Positions 36,963-48,864 of a DNA stretch of 64,000 nt are shown one piece after another (the first letter of the stretch is position 1; every line of letters starts with the position of its first letter). Made by a program: the position numbers and the translations under genes. The notes beneath the pieces were generated by a model, which ran no database searches, had not been told where the DNA came from, and saw only the letters and a program-made list of their open reading frames with translations. This stretch comes from Pogostemon cablin (Eukaryota; Streptophyta; Magnoliopsida; Lamiales; Lamiaceae). The stretch covers positions 9,102,985-9,166,984 of the forward strand of contig CM042985.1 in the NCBI GenBank assembly GCA_023678885.1, written 5' to 3'.

Positions 36963-37836
36963 TGGCTAAGAGATGATGATTGATTATAACGCACATAAAG
37001 TTCCAAATCTAATCTCAATTCCGAAAACTCAATTTCAATTTGGAAATCCGAGATTGAATCGAAGTAAACCCTAGGAGAAAAGAGAGAAAGAGGGTTCAAC
37101 CGAGAACCTAGTGGGATTATCACCGCCTAGTAGAGTTCTTCACGCAGTTGACAGAGAGAGAGTAACCGGACATTGCACCTAGCAGAGTTCAACATCGACA
37201 CGTCGTACGTAGACCCGACGTCAGAAACGTCGTGACGTTTCCCGATATTTCTCGATATTTCCTCGATATCAGAAAAGAAATAGCTTTTTCTCCAATATCA
37301 ATATCAGTACTCTAAAAAAGGGATATATTGTGGATATATCGTGAAAATTTCGGGATATTTTTATCCTTGGTCTCGGTACAAGTCTGCCCCTTTTCCGACT
37401 ATATATTTCCCTCCCAAATAGAGTATTTTTTCCTCTTATCCCATCAATTCCACTCTTTTTTATTGTGCTATTTAGAAATGAATGAACAACAAAGCTTTAA
37501 ATTTAAATTTAGAGAGAAGTATCATTTAATGATGATGGAGTATGTAAACGGATTAGTTTTGCTCCAAATCTTGCACTTTCAACATTTTTTTTACAAATTA
37601 TGCGTGCCTCAAGCTTTATAACCTCAAATAGATTAGTAAGACGAGCGTAGCTTATCAATCTTGAACCAAGTTCACATAATAATAATAGAAAAAAAAAACA
37701 TGATTTGTGTGGAGGTGATATCGTTTCACTTTTTTTTTTTTCAATAATTATTCATCAATTAATAACCGAAGATGTTATCATTTTTAGGATTTTATTTTTA
37801 CTTATATTAAGAATTATTCATAATTTTTTTCACTAA
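36963..37836. other. Gene-free region
   Basis: Moderately GC-rich DNA at 36963-37260 then AT-rich DNA. Motifs like CGATATTTCTCGATATTTCC near 37230-37350 suggest a transposon end. No frame is recognisable. Confidence 0.35.
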
Positions 37837-38108
37837 ATGCTCCCTCCGTATTTTAAATGTTTTCACCTTTTCCATTTTGATTTGTTTCATAAAAAAATTT
37901 CAAATTCTAAACAAAAAAGTTTAAAAAAGTCATAACAATTATCATTTCTCATACATTTTATTTAAGAAAAATCATTTATACTTAACCCACCTAACATACT
38001 CTATCATATATTTATTTTTAAAAAAAATCATAGTACCCTGAAAATCAAACCTTTTTTTTTAGTTTTTGTGTTTAATCTATTAAAACAAATAAAATATGGA
38101 GGGGATAA
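37837..38108. mobile_element. Stowaway-like MITE, diverged
   Basis: The ends GCTCCCTCCGTATTTTAAAT and AAATATGGAGGGGATA form an inverted pair. The TA duplication is not clear, so the borders are approximate. Confidence 0.55.
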
Positions 38109-38629
38109 ATATTTATTAATAATATTTATTATTGACATGCGAGCTCATGAGTGGTGAGTCATTAACTCATGGTACAAGGCGAATGTCCGAACTGCTGCAA
38201 TAATGAGAGCATTAAAAAGGCGAAGTGTGAGAGAGTTGGAGACTGGAAAATGAAAAATGTAAGAGGAGAAATTTTATGATGGGCCAGGCCAACAAGAGGT
38301 AACTAAATGGTGGGCCTTTTCATTTCAGGGCCCATTTGATATCCCAGAAAATATGGTCTACAGCCCACAACTTATACACTAAACTGTGTTTTTGGTACCA
38401 TTTATTAATTGCATGATATGTTAGGTCAAAGCCTCAAACACAGTTTCTAGATAAAGGAGGAATTGTTCCAAAATTTTCTCATTTTCTTAATCTCTCACAC
38501 TTTTCTCATCTCACTTAAAAAAAATAAAAATTAAAAAATCTACAGAATATTCCAATTGGTAGAGATCCAAATTTTATTTACTAATGGTTGTTACATTGAT
38601 AATGTTGAATAATTATTCATTTATATAAT
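38109..38629. other. Gene-free spacer
   Basis: AT-rich DNA with nothing recognisable. Confidence 0.3.
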
Positions 38630-38638
38630 ATTCGAATA

Positions 38639-39239
38639 GAAATAATTACTGATAGGTACACACTTTGTACCCCTAATTACTACTAGATACATTGATTTAA
38701 AATAATTATTATTTAATACAAAATATTAAAGTAAAATACCAAATATACCCCTAAACCCATATACCTTTAAAACACTAACCCCAACCTCCACCCACCACCG
38801 GACCGCCGCTGCCGCTGCCGGACCGCCGCCGGTCGCCGGAAAATCTATTCGTCAGGGAAAAAAAAAAAACTGGTCGCTTGAAAGCTGCCGCGCCGCCGCC
38901 GCCGGAGCTCCGGCAGCCGGTCGCCGGAAAAACTGTTCGTCCAAAAAAAAAAAAGAAAAAAAAAAAACTGGTCGCCGGAAAAACTGCCGCCGCCGGAAAA
39001 GCTGCCGGACCGCCGCCGCCGGACCACCACATTTTTTTGCTGCACACACTTTTTTTTTCCTGCACACACTTTTTTTGCTGCACATGAACTTTTGTTGCAC
39101 ACAATATTTATGTGCAGCACATTAATAGGGGTAATATTGGAATATCACTATATATTTTTATACCTAGTAGTAATACTTTTGTATGTTTGTATCTCATAGT
39201 AATTTAGGGTTTTTTTGTGTACCTAGTAGTAATCCTCCC
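38639..39239. mobile_element. Non-autonomous Mutator-like element with GC-rich core, copy 1
   Basis: The flanks ATTCGAATA (38630-38638) and ATTTGAATA (39240-39248) form a 9 bp duplication with one mismatch, the size typical of Mutator elements. The ends read ATTACTGATAGGTACACA and, in reverse, GGATTACTACTAGGTACACA. The core is packed with CCGCCG and CGCCGGAAAA motifs and poly-A runs, very unlike the AT-rich flanks. GTGTGCAGC motifs precede the right end. It is the same family, in opposite orientation, as 49626-51448. Frames through the GC core have no known domain. Confidence 0.82.
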
Positions 39240-39248
39240 ATTTGAATA

Positions 39249-39889
39249 ACATGATTAATTATACTACGGTCATTTAGTCCTGTAAAGAGTGTCTAAATGG
39301 TAACTTTTGAGGATAAAAAACATGGGGAGCAATCCATTAAGTTAACTACACCTTATTTAAAAAAAAAAATCAACCTAAAATTTTAATAATGGGTAAACTA
39401 TCAATTCGAGACCGAATTATATTTTCTATCAATTAGGAGATAGAAATATATATGAAACTATCAATTCAGATCTGAATTTGTCACATATTATCTTCTATTT
39501 CATCAATTTAGTACCTAAATTCAGGCCTCCGAATTATTAGTTTTATATATTTCAAGTATCTAATTAATTAATTAAAAATAATTCAAGCCCAAATATCTAA
39601 AAAATAAAATAAAAAACACATGAATGAGAAAAAACATTTCATAGCATTCAATTTCATGCTTAAATAAAAGTAGACTTTATAATTTTTTTTTAATTTTTAT
39701 TTTTTGCAAGAAGAAAGTTGATACTTAAAGGGTACATAAATACAAGACAAGAGTAGAACACATAAATTAAAGTAGAGAAATTCCAGTGGCCGTATAATTA
39801 ACCACTACAACCATACACAAAATAAAAACCAACCACCACAAATTTACAACTCCAAAGAGAGAGAGAGAGAGAGATAGAGAGTTTTCTCA
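39249..39889. other. 3' flank of the aquaporin gene
   Basis: The part next to 39889 is the likely aquaporin 3' UTR; the rest is AT-rich spacer. Confidence 0.4.
39856..39880. repeat. (GA)n microsatellite in the aquaporin 3' UTR
   Basis: GA/CT dinucleotide run just downstream of the aquaporin stop codon. Confidence 0.9.
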
Positions 39890-41125
39890 TCAATAATCAG
39901 TAACAGGGAGTTGTTCATGGCCACTCTGGTTGATGAAGAGGATCTCATAAACAAGAGCTGCAATTCCGGCGCCCACGAATGGGCCCAGCCAGTACACCCA
40001 GTGGTGCTCCCACGACCAGCTCACCACCGCCGGCCCGAATGACACCGCCGGGTTCATGGAGGCGCCGTCGAATGCGCCACCCGCCAAGATGTTGGCACCC
40101 ACAATGAAGCCGATGGCGATCGGAGCGATGATTCCGATGTCGCCTTTCTTTGGGTCAACGGCGGTGGCGTATACCGTGTAAACCAGCCCGAATGTCATCA
40201 CTATTTCGAATACGACGGCGTTCCATGGCGTAACCCCTGATGAAAGTGCAAACGCTGACGTTTCCTGAATTGCATGCATCATTATTTTATTCATCCATAA
40301 AAAAATTTATAAATAAAAATAACTATATCCCAAAAAAATAGCTAATACTTAGGTGCACCCTAAAAAATAATACTGTCTTAATTTATGAAATTGGTTAAAA
40401 TAGAAAATTGTGAACAGTGCTTCATTTTGAAAACTAACATTTTTTTTTCCTCTTCATTATATATATAATTAATAACATAGTTGCATACACATATATTAGT
40501 AAATAAAATATGTGTATAGTCGCGTGTAGGGTTGTAGGAGTAGTCGCATAATAGAATTACTTACGTTCAAATTTTTTCGAAAAATTTATAATGAGTGATA
40601 TTTTTTCAAAATGAACTATTTAAATTGGGTGAAATGGATAGGGAGTAGTAACTTACCAATCCACCAGTGGCAAATTTGAGAAGTAAACAAGCAACGACGG
40701 AGCCAAGCAATTGAGCAATCCAGTAGAGAATGCTCCTAAACAACGTGATGTGTCCGCCCACTAAGGCGCCGAATGTTACCGCCGGGTTCACGTGGCCCCC
40801 GGAGATATTCGCGCCCACGGAGACCGCCACGAAGAGGGCGAAAGCATGGGCTATTGCCGCCGCCACCAGGCCGGAAGGGGTGCTACCTCCACCACCAGTA
40901 AGCTTAGCTGTTCACATAATTAATTTCATTATTAAATCAAATGTATTTCATGCATTGGCAATTATTTAATCAGGAAAGATTATTGTACGTACCAAAAGCC
41001 ATGCCGGAGCCTTCTCCGGCGAAGACGAATATGAGCATGGAAATGAACTCCGCCGTGGCGGCTTTGATGGCGTCCGGCTGGCTCGCCTCCGCCGGGCTTC
41101 CGATGGCAATTCTTGCTAGTGGCAT
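39890..41125 (-). CDS. Tonoplast intrinsic protein (aquaporin), TIP1 group, TIP1;3-like
   Basis: Three exons on the minus strand, 41125-40993, 40907-40657 and 40264-39890, join to 252 residues, the usual TIP length. Splice sites are GT-AG (donors TTTG|GTACGT and ATTG|GTAAGT; acceptors AACAG and TTCAG). TIPs carry water and small solutes such as urea, ammonia or hydrogen peroxide across the vacuolar membrane. Six membrane segments are expected. Both pore motifs are intact: HVNPAVTFG (NPA at 85-87) and SMNPAVSFG (NPA at 199-201). His65 and Val202 fit the TIP1-type filter. The N-terminus MPLARIAIGSPAEASQPDAI and the phrase YATAVDPKKGDIGIIAP resemble TIP1;3 of Arabidopsis, which is known for pollen expression. 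The C-terminus ends HEQLPVTDY. The gene appears functional. The subgroup is firm, the exact orthologue less so. Confidence 0.95.
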
Positions 41126-41210
41126 TTTAGTCACTTCACTTGTAATCTCTCAATCTCTTGATTTATGAATGTTTAGTGTATGTTATAGTTTGATGAAGAA
41201 TAGGTCCTTC

Positions 41211-41217
41211 TTATATA
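41211..41217 (-). promoter_or_regulatory. TATA box of the aquaporin gene
   Basis: The minus strand reads CACTATATAAGAAGG here, about 90 bp upstream of the ATG at 41125. Confidence 0.65.
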
Positions 41218-41279
41218 GTGTGGGAGAAGCACAGTAAGTGATTGGTCGAGGGGGTGCCTCCAAAACGATGTGGTGCTGA

Positions 41280-41286
41280 CACGTGG
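41280..41286 (-). promoter_or_regulatory. G-box/ABRE-like element upstream of the aquaporin
   Basis: CACGTGG (CCACGTG on the coding strand) lies about 65 bp upstream of the TATA box. ATTGG/CCAAT motifs occur on both sides, near 41241 and 41293. G-boxes bind bZIP and bHLH factors; activity here is inferred. Confidence 0.45.
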
Positions 41287-41570
41287 ACAGAGCTGACCAA
41301 TGATCGCTCATAATTTGAGGAGAGGGAGCCGACCATGAGTTGGGCATGGTCCACAATATGCCTAATTATTAATTTCATTAAACCGACCATTTCATTTCTC
41401 TATTGTTGAAAGGGATTATGGTGCCATCCCTCTTCACCTAATTCAATTTCGTATTAGCTAGGATTATTAACACTAAATTGTAATAGATTTTACATTATTT
41501 AAAAGAATTTAGTGATATTTATAATTTTTTATTAGAAAATGAGAGAAAGTATGATTATTTAGAAACCAAT

Positions 41571-41800
41571 TACTCGTTCGGTCCCGCCCAAAGGGTTGTT
41601 TTTGCTTTTTGGCACGTGGATTAAGGAGTATTATTATTTAATGTGTAGTGTGTAGTTGTATTAGTGAGAGTGTGAGCTCCATATTTTAATTGTATTAGAG
41701 AGGGTGTGTGAGTCTCATGTGTGTAAAAAAGAGAAAATAACCTTTTGGTTGGGATGACCAAAATGACAAAAAGAAACCCTTTGAATGGACGGGGAGTGTA
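41571..41800. mobile_element. Stowaway-type MITE (family B, copy 2)
   Basis: TA-bounded ends TACTCGTTCGGTCCCGCC and GGACGGGGAGTGTA, 230 bp. The interior GGATTAAGGAGTATTATTAT and GTGTGTAGTTGTATTAGTGA match the family B elements. It lies about 450 bp upstream of the aquaporin ATG. Confidence 0.8.
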
Positions 41801-42680
41801 TAATAGGAAGTAAGAAAAGAACAGGTGATTAGAAGGTATAATTTCTCAAGTCTTGTGTTTCTTTTAATGCGAAAGTTTTAGTATAATTATGTACAACTCT
41901 CTCTCTCTCAAAATAGAGCACTAGATTTGATGTTAATGATAAGCTTGTTGTCATAGCAATCATTATTCTTAATTACTCCGCATTTCTTTAATTAAAAAGA
42001 GCACGATGATGTGGAGAACAACTTATTTTTCCATTAATTAATTTAAGGATCGTGGGGTGGTTGAGTCTATGTTATTCTTATAAATTATTTCCATATTTGG
42101 CATTTTCACAATTTCTTGGAGCCTGTTTTCAAGCAGATTCATAAATTTACGATTTGAAGTTAAATTATTTGTAAAAGTAAATCGAAAATTTTAATAAAAG
42201 TTGATATTGAAGAATGTTGCTTATAAATATAATCATTCACCAAGTATTACTAAAAAATACATATGTATCTTGAATTAGAACAAACATAATCCACTGTGGA
42301 TGTAGTCTCAAATGTGGTCATATTTTGAGTGACATGGTTCGTCGGTTGTTCAATTTGTTTGAGCTTTAATGCACCGTGATGCTACTCATGTTAGAGACAA
42401 AATAATTAACACTAAACTATAAAGTATAAAGATTAAGTCCAAGAAATAAAATAACACATGAATCACGTAATGTGAAACTAATGAAAAAATAAAACATATA
42501 CACTAAATTAATTTCTTTACATGCGAGATGTAAATTGCATTAGAGAAATCTTGTGTTATGAGCTCAATTGACGTATACAGAAATTTTGAACTCTTGCTTG
42601 AATTTTATTACTCCAAAAATAAATTAATAAATTGAAGTTGAGATTATATGAATTAAACTTAATTGAGCAGTAAAATTATA

Positions 42681-42682
<2 letters not shown>

Positions 42683-42740
<58 letters not shown>
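42683..42740. repeat. (TA)n microsatellite
   Basis: About 58 bp of alternating AT. Confidence 0.95.
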
Positions 42741-42743
<3 letters not shown>

Positions 42744-44159
42744 GAAAAAGTTGTGTGAGACGGTTAGGAAGTGATAACTTTTATAAAGAAAAGTGATAAT
42801 AAATTACTGAAAAGTGATAATGTTATTTCATGAACAATTTATAATATAAATAAAAAGTAGTAACATTTTATAGTGAAAGTGATAACATTTTATAGTGAAA
42901 GTGATAATTATTTTAAAATATAAAAAATAATCTCACGTGAGATGGTATCCTGCAATACAAATATAAAGAAAGGGATAGCCACAAAATTAAGAATTAATCA
43001 AATAACATCATTTTTTAAGCAGTTCTTTTTTCTCTTAAATTAATGCCGCCCAGCGCAAAATAATAATTATAATTATATTTATAATAATATTTGCAACACT
43101 AGTAACACCATGATTTTGGTCGGTTTGTTTTGTTTGCTCAAAATAAATTAAAATTTTAATCATTATTTTTTTTTAAAAAAAAAGGTGCCAACTACAGCTG
43201 AGCCACATAATTCTCCTAGACAAGAGAAAAGTCAGAAAGAAGCTGATCTTTATTTTTTTAGCCAATGGTTGAGTTTCTTAATTTTTTTTATAATCATGAA
43301 TATTTTAAAAATAATAATAATAAAATAAGAATAAGAATAGTTAAACATGGATCATTAATTTAGACCCAGTATCGGATTATGTCATCAAATTAATCTAAGA
43401 TGCGATCAATTTTAATTAATATTAATTATATATTGAACGAACCACTTCACAATCATGAGCGTGTTGGTGGCATTGGCATTAGGTGATGCTTATCTATGAG
43501 TATATTATTGTTTAAGACAAAAATTAGGGACTTTGACTCATAAGTTATTACCGTTTAGTTAAATTAATTGTACGAGCAATTTGTGTCACTGATGAAAAAT
43601 AATAAAAGTAATAAATAATAATAATATAAAAATGAAACAGTTATACTGTGAGATGATTTAATATAATACTTGTTCATTCTTTAATAATGGATTTCAGAAA
43701 TTCAAATTAAATTGTTGACAAAAGCAATATTATTTAAAATTTATTTAAATTAATTGCCAATAAAATAATAAAAATTTGTGTATTAGATAAACTTCGTCGT
43801 TCTTAAAAGAAATAGACAAGTAATAGAACATTATTATCAATCAATTCAAAATAGTAATATTTTAATTAAAAAAAATATACTTACATTAATGAAAAGTGGA
43901 GTAATACATTTTGAATTTTTTCATAAATAATTCATAATATACATAAAAAACTAATATATTTTTAATAATATCTGTCATGAACAATTATAACTATTTAAAA
44001 AAACATGCAAGACAGTTTCAAAGTACCTACCTACTAAAGTATACAAAATAAAATAATATGTATACAAAATAGAATAAAAAGACATACACATATGGGTGCA
44101 CCCATGCACCCGGGTGCACCCAATATACACTCTTATTTAAATAGTATAAATTTATAAAA

Positions 44160-44525
44160 TGTGATACTTAATTGAGGAAAAGTGATAACGTTTAAAAAAA
44201 AAAGTGATAATATCTCTAATAAAAAGTGATAATTAATTACCAGGGTGTATTTTACGAATATTTTATAAATTGAATAAAATGTGATAATATTTTTAATAAA
44301 AGTTATTCTTAATCAAAGAAAAGTGATATCCGCATGATTGATTTAGTTCACGAACAAATGATCACTGGAATGATAAAAGTGATAGCATTTTTAATAAAAA
44401 GTGATATATGATAAAGAAATAGTGATAACCGTTTAATTAAATTATTTTAAGAACAGTTTGTAAAATGAATAAAAAGTGATAACATTTTTAGTATAAAGTG
44501 ATATCCGATCAAGATAAAGTGATAA
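44160..44525. repeat. Dispersed AAAGTGATA repeats
   Basis: The phrase (A)AAGTGATA(A) recurs about ten times, often followed by ...TTTTTAATA(A)AA. The same motif clusters at 42760-42915 and 14015-14085. It may be the interior of a decayed MITE family. Confidence 0.6.
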
Positions 44526-44662
44526 CAAAATAATTCAACTATCTACTAATTGATTATTAATAATATTATTATAATAGAATAAATAATAATAAAATATAAT
44601 AACATTTATTAAAATTGAAAAATAATTAAACTTAGAAATATCTGATTGTAATTTACATTGGG

Positions 44663-44869
44663 TAGGGGTGTCAATGGGTACCCTGCCCGCCCTGCACGTT
44701 TTGGGGCGGCCCAAACCAGCCCGTAGGAGAAATGGGGCGGCCCGGGCCGGACCCGTACATATACGGGGCGGGTGGAATTAACTTAGACCCCCCGCCCCGA
44801 CCCTCCCGCCCCGTATATAATATATTAAAAATTATTTTATATTTTATACATATATAATTATATTTTATG

Positions 44870-44920
<51 letters not shown>

Positions 44921-45147
44921 ATTATAATTATATTTAATATTCTTATGATTTATTTATTTAAATATATGTATTTTATTTTTTTGTATGAGTTAAATTTTTT
45001 AAGGGTTAATTTAAAAAAAAAACTGGCCGGGGCGGGTCCAACCCGCCCCGTATGGGTCTGGGCACGGGTCTGGGGCAGGTCTTCCAGGAACGGGCCGGGT
45101 CCGGGTAGTTAACTACCCGACCCAGACCCGATCCGTTGACAACCCTA
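44663..45147. mobile_element. hAT-type MITE, 485 bp, GC-rich ends
   Basis: The ends TAGGGGTGTCAATGGGT and GTTGACAACCCTA pair, and the 8 bp flanks ACATTGGG and GCATTGGG differ at one base. GGGGCGG and CCCGCCC motifs are dense at both ends, and a (TA)n array fills the middle (about 44871-44910). No transposase is present. Confidence 0.86.
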
Positions 45148-45155
45148 GCATTGGG

Positions 45156-46410
45156 TCGTCGGCTGTGGCTGCCAATTTCCATAAGCCTAACTGGGCCCGT
45201 GTTTTCTTTGATTTAAATTTTTTTTATTTGATGTTAATAGATAGGATATGATCCGTCTCACATAATAAGATATGTGGGACTGTCTTACCCAAGACCTATC
45301 ACATATGTATAGTAGGAGTAATTTAATTTATTTTAATACCTAATTTTTAATCAATATAATTATAAAGTAGAACGGTAATTCATTTATTTTATTAATTTTT
45401 TTGGAACCTAATAACTTTAAATTTGATTTTGGGACAGGTAGAATAATATAAATCTAAATTTGAGTTGGGACAGATATAATATTATAAGTCTTAAGATTAT
45501 ACACATACACAAACAAATTATTTTTTATTTAAAAATAATATATATAAAAGCACTCCAAAATATTGCTTTGAGAGGTGTGACATAAATTAGGTCATCCAAT
45601 TTTGTTTAAAATTTGGGCCTCATTGAAAAGAACTTTGGAATTAGATCCAAACGATTATCACATATAGGCTTACTGGGCCAGTCCATTTACGCTTTTATAG
45701 TTATTAAGTAGGCCCGCTCTAAGCCCATCTCATTTGTTTAGAGTTTTTTTTTTTTTTTCTTTGAGTATTTGAATTTTTTTTCAAAGATTTCCGAATTTTC
45801 AAATAAGGGGATTATTATGAAATGAAACCAATCTTACCAACCTTTTCACACCAAATTTTAATCATATTCCCAATCTTATTGGGCCTAACTACTCATACTC
45901 CCATTGGATTCTTCATCTTATAAAATAGTCATTTCAAACTTTCTCTTTATTAACTCCAATCATTATAAATGGGGCAATTTTGATTTTGAGCTAATTACTT
46001 GTTTTCAATCATAATTTCAGTGTTAAGTTATCTGAGAAATCAAATTTGATATATTTCAAAAGATAGAACTATGTGAATGCTAATAGTATTTTTAGGGAGT
46101 ATAGATCAGTACTGGAAGGGTCTGTGACCTTGGTCTTTAGACAATCTTATTTGATAAATTTATTGACAAAAATTTGTGTGGCATCGCCTCACACAACTCA
46201 TTTTGTGAGATAAATAAAAAATGATCGTATATATTTTTAAGAAGATATATATAATCAATGAAACATGACAGTTTTTAAATTAAATTATTTCATTAACCAT
46301 TCATAAAATAAATGAAAATACATAATATCCTTCCATGAAAAGTTGTAAATGTTTGTAATTAAATTGGCCTAACATATAAAATATTACATGATCAGTGCAT
46401 TTAAAAATCT
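45156..46410. other. Gene-free AT-rich region
   Basis: No gene, RNA gene or bounded element was recognised. Confidence 0.35.
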
Positions 46411-46413
46411 TTA

Positions 46414-46942
46414 GGTTGTATTTCGATTGAAGGATTTGAGGATAAATTTATAAATTTCTCCCTCAAATCACTCCTTCATATTTGAATCACACTTGAAATT
46501 AATGAATTTATAAATCCAAGATTTTGAATAAGTGAATTTCAATTCATGAATTTGATTTTGAATTTTTTAGTTGTTTTTGAATGTATTTCAAATCCTTACT
46601 CAAACCATGCCATTTGAAATCCTTCATTGTATAATTGATATATTAATATATAAAAATAGTATATAAAATTAATAAATTAATTAAGAAATATATAGTTATA
46701 TATTTTTTTAATTATAAACCCTACCACCCACCCCCAGCCAAAAAATATTTTTTATAAAAATTTTATTATTTTTATTTATTATATATAAAATTCTATATTT
46801 AAGAAATAATAGTTGAATTATGGATTTGAAATCTTTTCATGAATTCATAATTTATCCAAACAGTAAAATTTAAATGAATTTATTTAAAATCCATACATTT
46901 TTAATTTCATTGAATTTAAAATATCTCAATCCAAACACAACC
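46414..46942. mobile_element. Harbinger/Tourist-type MITE, TSD TTA
   Basis: The ends GGTTGTATTTCGATTGA and CAATCCAAACACAACC form an imperfect inverted pair with TTA on each side (46411-46413 and 46943-46945). A further end-like AATACAACCCC follows near 47040, so a second decayed copy may overlap. The interior is very AT-rich and non-coding. Confidence 0.7.
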
Positions 46943-46945
46943 TTA

Positions 46946-47601
46946 ATAAATTCATTTTTAAATAAACATATTTTAAATCCAATAATTTTTTTTATATATA
47001 TTTATTTAAAAATCTTTAAGAATAGCATATTCTCAAATACAACCCCACTTTTAATGTTTTTTTTTAATCAAATGAAACGTGCGTAAATATTTGGAACAAC
47101 TCAAAGTAATAAGTGTACATAAATACATAGGACAAAGGAGGGTATTTAAAATGATATTTAAATTACTTTCTAAACCATTAATTGCGCAAAGTAGAAATTA
47201 AACTTAAATGAAAATGAATTTCATTTTGCAAGAGTTGTTGCCCACATTCTTGAATTAGTGTGGAGTAATAAGCCATTAGTGTGTATGGGGTGGGGGGGGC
47301 TCATAAAAGATATGCCATGATAGCAACAAACTTTTTGTCCCTATGAAATTCTTCTATTGCTAACATTACTTTGCCTTCCTTTTATAAGACAAGAAGAGCG
47401 AGGGAGGGAAAAGTGACACTCTACGGTGAAACTGTTTCAACGCAGTACTTGTAATATTTTGTCCTTTTAAAATTTAAAAAAACTATTCTTCAGAAAATGT
47501 TCATTTTTTCATGGAGGGAGTAAATGGTCTATTCATTCGGTTCCCAAATTATCAATTTTATTGTATACAATCAAATGAGTTGCATGTAAAAAAGAGAATA
47601 A
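46946..47601. other. Gene-free AT-rich region
   Basis: Nothing beyond the possible second Harbinger end near 47040 is recognisable. Confidence 0.3.
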
Positions 47602-48123
47602 TACTCCCTTCGTAGTCGCATTTCAATTTTTACATTTTTTTATTTTGTACGTTTCATTTTAATTTTTACGTTTCCATTTTTTGTATATGGGATCCACTTA
47701 AAATAATTAATACTCACTTCGTCCCACAAAAGTTTGCATGTCTATTCCGGCACGAAGATTAAAAAAAGTGATAACTTTTAGGAGTATTATAATATTTTTT
47801 TGGTAATAAATAAATGATAAAGTATGTTAGGTGTGTTAAGTAAGAGTGATTTTTTTGTAAATAAAATGTATGGAGAATGGTGATTATGTTTGACTTTTTT
47901 GCTTTTTTTTTTTGGAATGTGCAAACTTTTGTGGGACAACCCAAAATAGAAAGTATGTCATCTGAAATGGGACGGAGGGAGTATGTCACTATGGGACCCA
48001 CATTCAGCACTAATACACCTTTACGTTTCTCTTTTTGGTATATGGAATCCACCTAAAATAATTAATATGTCACCATGGGACTCACATCTAGCACTAATAC
48101 ACCTAATCGTTTTACATTAATAT
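47602..48123. repeat. Duplicated segment, one copy split by a MITE
   Basis: The phrase GGATCCACTTAAAATAATTAA...TGTCACTATGGGACC...AGCACTAATACACC occurs twice. The first copy is interrupted at TA by the MITE 47711-47983; the second, at about 48030-48110, is continuous. Confidence 0.88.
47711..47983. mobile_element. Stowaway-type MITE (family A, copy 2)
   Basis: The ends TACTCACTTCGTCCCAC and GGGACGGAGGGAGTA abut TA. The interior TTGGTAATAAATAAATGATA matches 2591-2793. An uninterrupted copy of the target nearby confirms both borders. Confidence 0.92.
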
Positions 48124-48341
48124 TACTCCCTCCGTCCGAAATCAAGGGTGTCATTTGCTTTTGGGCACGGAGATTAAGAAGTATTGTTATTTAATGAGTA
48201 GTGGATAGTTGTATTAGTGGAGGTGTGGGTCCCATTTTTTAGTTGTATTAGTGGGTGTGTGTGGATAAAAAAGGAAATGAGACCCTTGGGGGCAGACGCC
48301 CAAAATGAAAAAATGATACCCTTAAGTGGACGGATGTAGTA
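48124..48341. mobile_element. Stowaway-type MITE (family B, copy 3)
   Basis: TA-bounded ends TACTCCCTCCGTCCG and GGACGGATGTAGTA, 218 bp. The interior GTAGTGGATAGTTGTATTAG identifies family B. Confidence 0.88.
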
Positions 48342-48390
48342 TATTTTTCTACCCACTATCTATATTTTTTAACCAATGTGTTAAAATCAG

Positions 48391-48444
48391 ACGTAAGCAT
48401 TGTAACGGGACGGAGGGACGTAAGCATTGTAACGGGACGGAGGG
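48391..48444. repeat. Two perfect 27 bp tandem copies
   Basis: ACGTAAGCATTGTAACGG plus CACGG-type end (ACGGAGGG) is repeated exactly twice. It ends like a Stowaway terminus and is probably a duplicated MITE end. Confidence 0.9.
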
Positions 48445-48864
48445 AGTAATAAATATTGAAAGAGAACCAAAAACTCTAGATAATAGGTTAGATTTCATCT
48501 TTTCTATGTATTACTAATATAAACGGTGGTATAAAAAATATACACGAATATAATACATGAAATCTCATGTGCTACTTTTTATTCAATAACTTTAGGTATT
48601 AAAAGGTTGCTATTAGGTCGGGTGAATTCAATAATAGACGTAGTGTAGTGCACTACTTGCTACCCATATTTGGCCTTCCATCATTTGATATGATGGACCT
48701 TTGAATCCTTTAATTATTGTCAGGAAATATATTCTTGACTTTGTGTAGAGTGTTGATTTATCTCGTTAACAATAAATTAATAATGAATTAATAGTTACAC
48801 TCTTTTGAGATTGATATATACAGTAAGTAACAAAGTGTAAAACAGGTCCATCATTGTAAAAATA

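Larger units (their letters stand above)
41801..44654. other. Gene-free AT-rich region with GTGATAA-rich segments
   Basis: Contains a (TA)n array at 42683-42740. Two segments, about 42760-42915 and 44160-44525, carry many AAAGTGATAA motifs at irregular spacing. At 44092-44125 a GC-rich near-palindrome of GGGTGCACCC units stands out. No gene is supported. Confidence 0.45.

Noticed and set aside
38775..39120. Several overlapping frames in the GC-rich Mutator core
   Set aside because: They read low-complexity Pro, Arg, Gly and Phe runs from CCG repeats and poly-A, with no domain.
41801..44654. Hidden gene in the long gap after the aquaporin
   Set aside because: No frame of note on either strand and composition is uniformly AT-rich apart from repeats.
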